NCBI GenBank assembly: GCA_023422555.1
Contig: JAFAGQ010000262.1
Location: forward strand, 1-5,185
DNA length: 5,185 nucleotides
Direction of reading: 5' to 3'
Origin: Pseudomonadota bacterium
Lineage (GTDB): Bacteria; Pseudomonadota; Gammaproteobacteria; Burkholderiales; Burkholderiaceae_B
Below the pieces are notes generated by a model. The model ran no database searches and had not been told where the DNA came from. It saw only the letters and a program-made list of their open reading frames with translations. This document shows positions 5,111 through 5,185 of the stretch, in pieces. Both the position numbers and the translations under genes were made by a program. How positions within the stretch are numbered: position 1 is the first letter of the stretch; every line of letters starts with the position of its first letter.

Positions 5111-5132
5111 CGTGCACTACCCAGCCGGTCAT
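5111..5132 (-). repeat. Candidate degenerate right inverted repeat of IS-A
   Basis: On the minus strand it reads ATGACCGGCTGGGTAGTGC, matching the left end (GTAAGCGGCTGGGGAATAC) at 15 of 22 ungapped positions, with the block CGGCTGGG exact. The outermost GTAAG is poorly kept, no target duplication is found, and it lies 108 bp after tnpC against 53 bp in IS-B. It also coincides with the YPAGH codons of the possible cupin fragment, so one of the two readings is accidental. Confidence 0.4.
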
Positions 5133-5151
5133 ATTGTACCCATGCACTAAC

Positions 5152-5182
5152 ATCTATACAGCCACCTGATATCTATACAGCC
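5152..5182 (+). repeat. 12-bp direct repeat, 19-bp period
   Basis: ATCTATACAGCC occurs at 5152-5163 and again at 5171-5182, with 7 bases between. It could be a small tandem duplication in the right flank. Its continuation past the window is unknown. Confidence 0.6.
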
Positions 5183-5185
5183 GCC

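Larger units (their letters stand above)
108..5132 (+). mobile_element. Outer IS66-family element (IS-A), interrupted by a second IS66 element
   Basis: The left end at 108-129 begins GTAAGCGGCTGGGG, the usual IS66 terminus, and lies 83 bp before the tnpA ATG (78 bp in the inner element). The gene order is tnpA (split at 563), tnpB 3103-3435 and tnpC 3489-5024. Without the inner element and one copy of its target duplication the unit would be about 2.5 kb, normal for IS66. The right boundary is provisional. The best inverted-repeat partner of the left end is 5111-5132 (15 of 22 positions, including an 8-base run), but its outermost bases are poor. The bases outside it (ATTGTACC) do not duplicate those left of 108 (AGACCAAG). 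The minimum secure extent is 108-5024. The missing duplication suggests an old insertion, a rearranged right flank, or a misplaced right end. Confidence 0.7.
5067..5185 (+). pseudogene. Possible fragment of an AraC-family/cupin N-terminal domain, stop-interrupted
   Basis: In the frame of 5091 the sequence reads PPFGVAVHYPAGHIVPMH, then a TAA (5148-5150), then HLYSHLI. This resembles the N-terminal cupin arm of AraC-type regulators, which typically have YPxGHxxPxHxH followed a few residues later by QL. Here the TAA sits exactly between the two histidines, as if a Ser TCA codon had become TAA, and Gln is replaced by His. The frame is open leftward into the IS, and the segment up to 5185 is cut by the window end. 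If real, it is the right flank of IS-A, truncated on its 5' side by the insertion. Against this, a candidate IS-A right end overlaps it (5111-5132), and the match is only about 20 residues. Confidence 0.35.

Noticed and set aside
5016..5153. 45-codon minus-strand ORF containing MTGWVVHGDTKGRHAA
   Set aside because: It looks protein-like but starts right after a TAG, ends inside antisense tnpC, and is the complement of the cupin-like frame; I recognise no family and it is probably a shadow.

Overview
The window is almost entirely transposon DNA: two related but distinct IS66-family insertion sequences in the same orientation, one inserted inside the other. The inner element (IS-B) spans 564-3054. 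Its terminal inverted repeats share their first 12 bases (GTAAGCATCCGG), and it is flanked by a perfect 8-bp target duplication, GATGAGCG, at 556-563 and 3055-3062. It carries an intact tnpA-tnpB-tnpC set. The outer element (IS-A) begins at 108 with a canonical IS66 end (GTAAGCGGCTGGGG). Its tnpA is split by IS-B. Its tnpB and tnpC lie intact to the right of IS-B.

Layout, all genes on the + strand: 2-79, the last codons of a sensor histidine kinase (flank); 108-563, left end of IS-A and the 5' part of its tnpA; 564-3054, IS-B (tnpA 642-1001, tnpB 998-1330, tnpC 1406-3001); 3055-3106, the 3' remainder of IS-A tnpA; 3103-3435, IS-A tnpB; 3489-5024, IS-A tnpC; 5025-5185, 3' noncoding part of IS-A and right flank. 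The right flank contains a short cupin/AraC-like reading frame broken by a stop codon. The exact right end of IS-A is uncertain: a degenerate inverted-repeat match ends at 5132, but it has no target duplication and conflicts with the cupin-like frame.

How the genes work together: in IS66 elements TnpC is the DDE transposase, and TnpA (helix-turn-helix) and TnpB are accessory proteins needed for transposition. In both elements tnpA and tnpB overlap by ATGA, indicating translational coupling. Both elements also have a GTGTCCAC/GTGGACAC inverted repeat just before or over the tnpA start, a likely control site. Removing IS-B and one target duplication rebuilds a clean 138-codon IS-A tnpA, so the insertion order is clear: IS-A first, IS-B later.

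The moderately GC-rich composition, the CpxA/RstB-like kinase tail and the IS type fit a proteobacterium, probably gammaproteobacterial, but no species can be named. I see no novel defence system, CRISPR array, tRNA or rRNA. The interest lies in the nested-IS architecture, the start-codon palindromes and the two flanking gene fragments.
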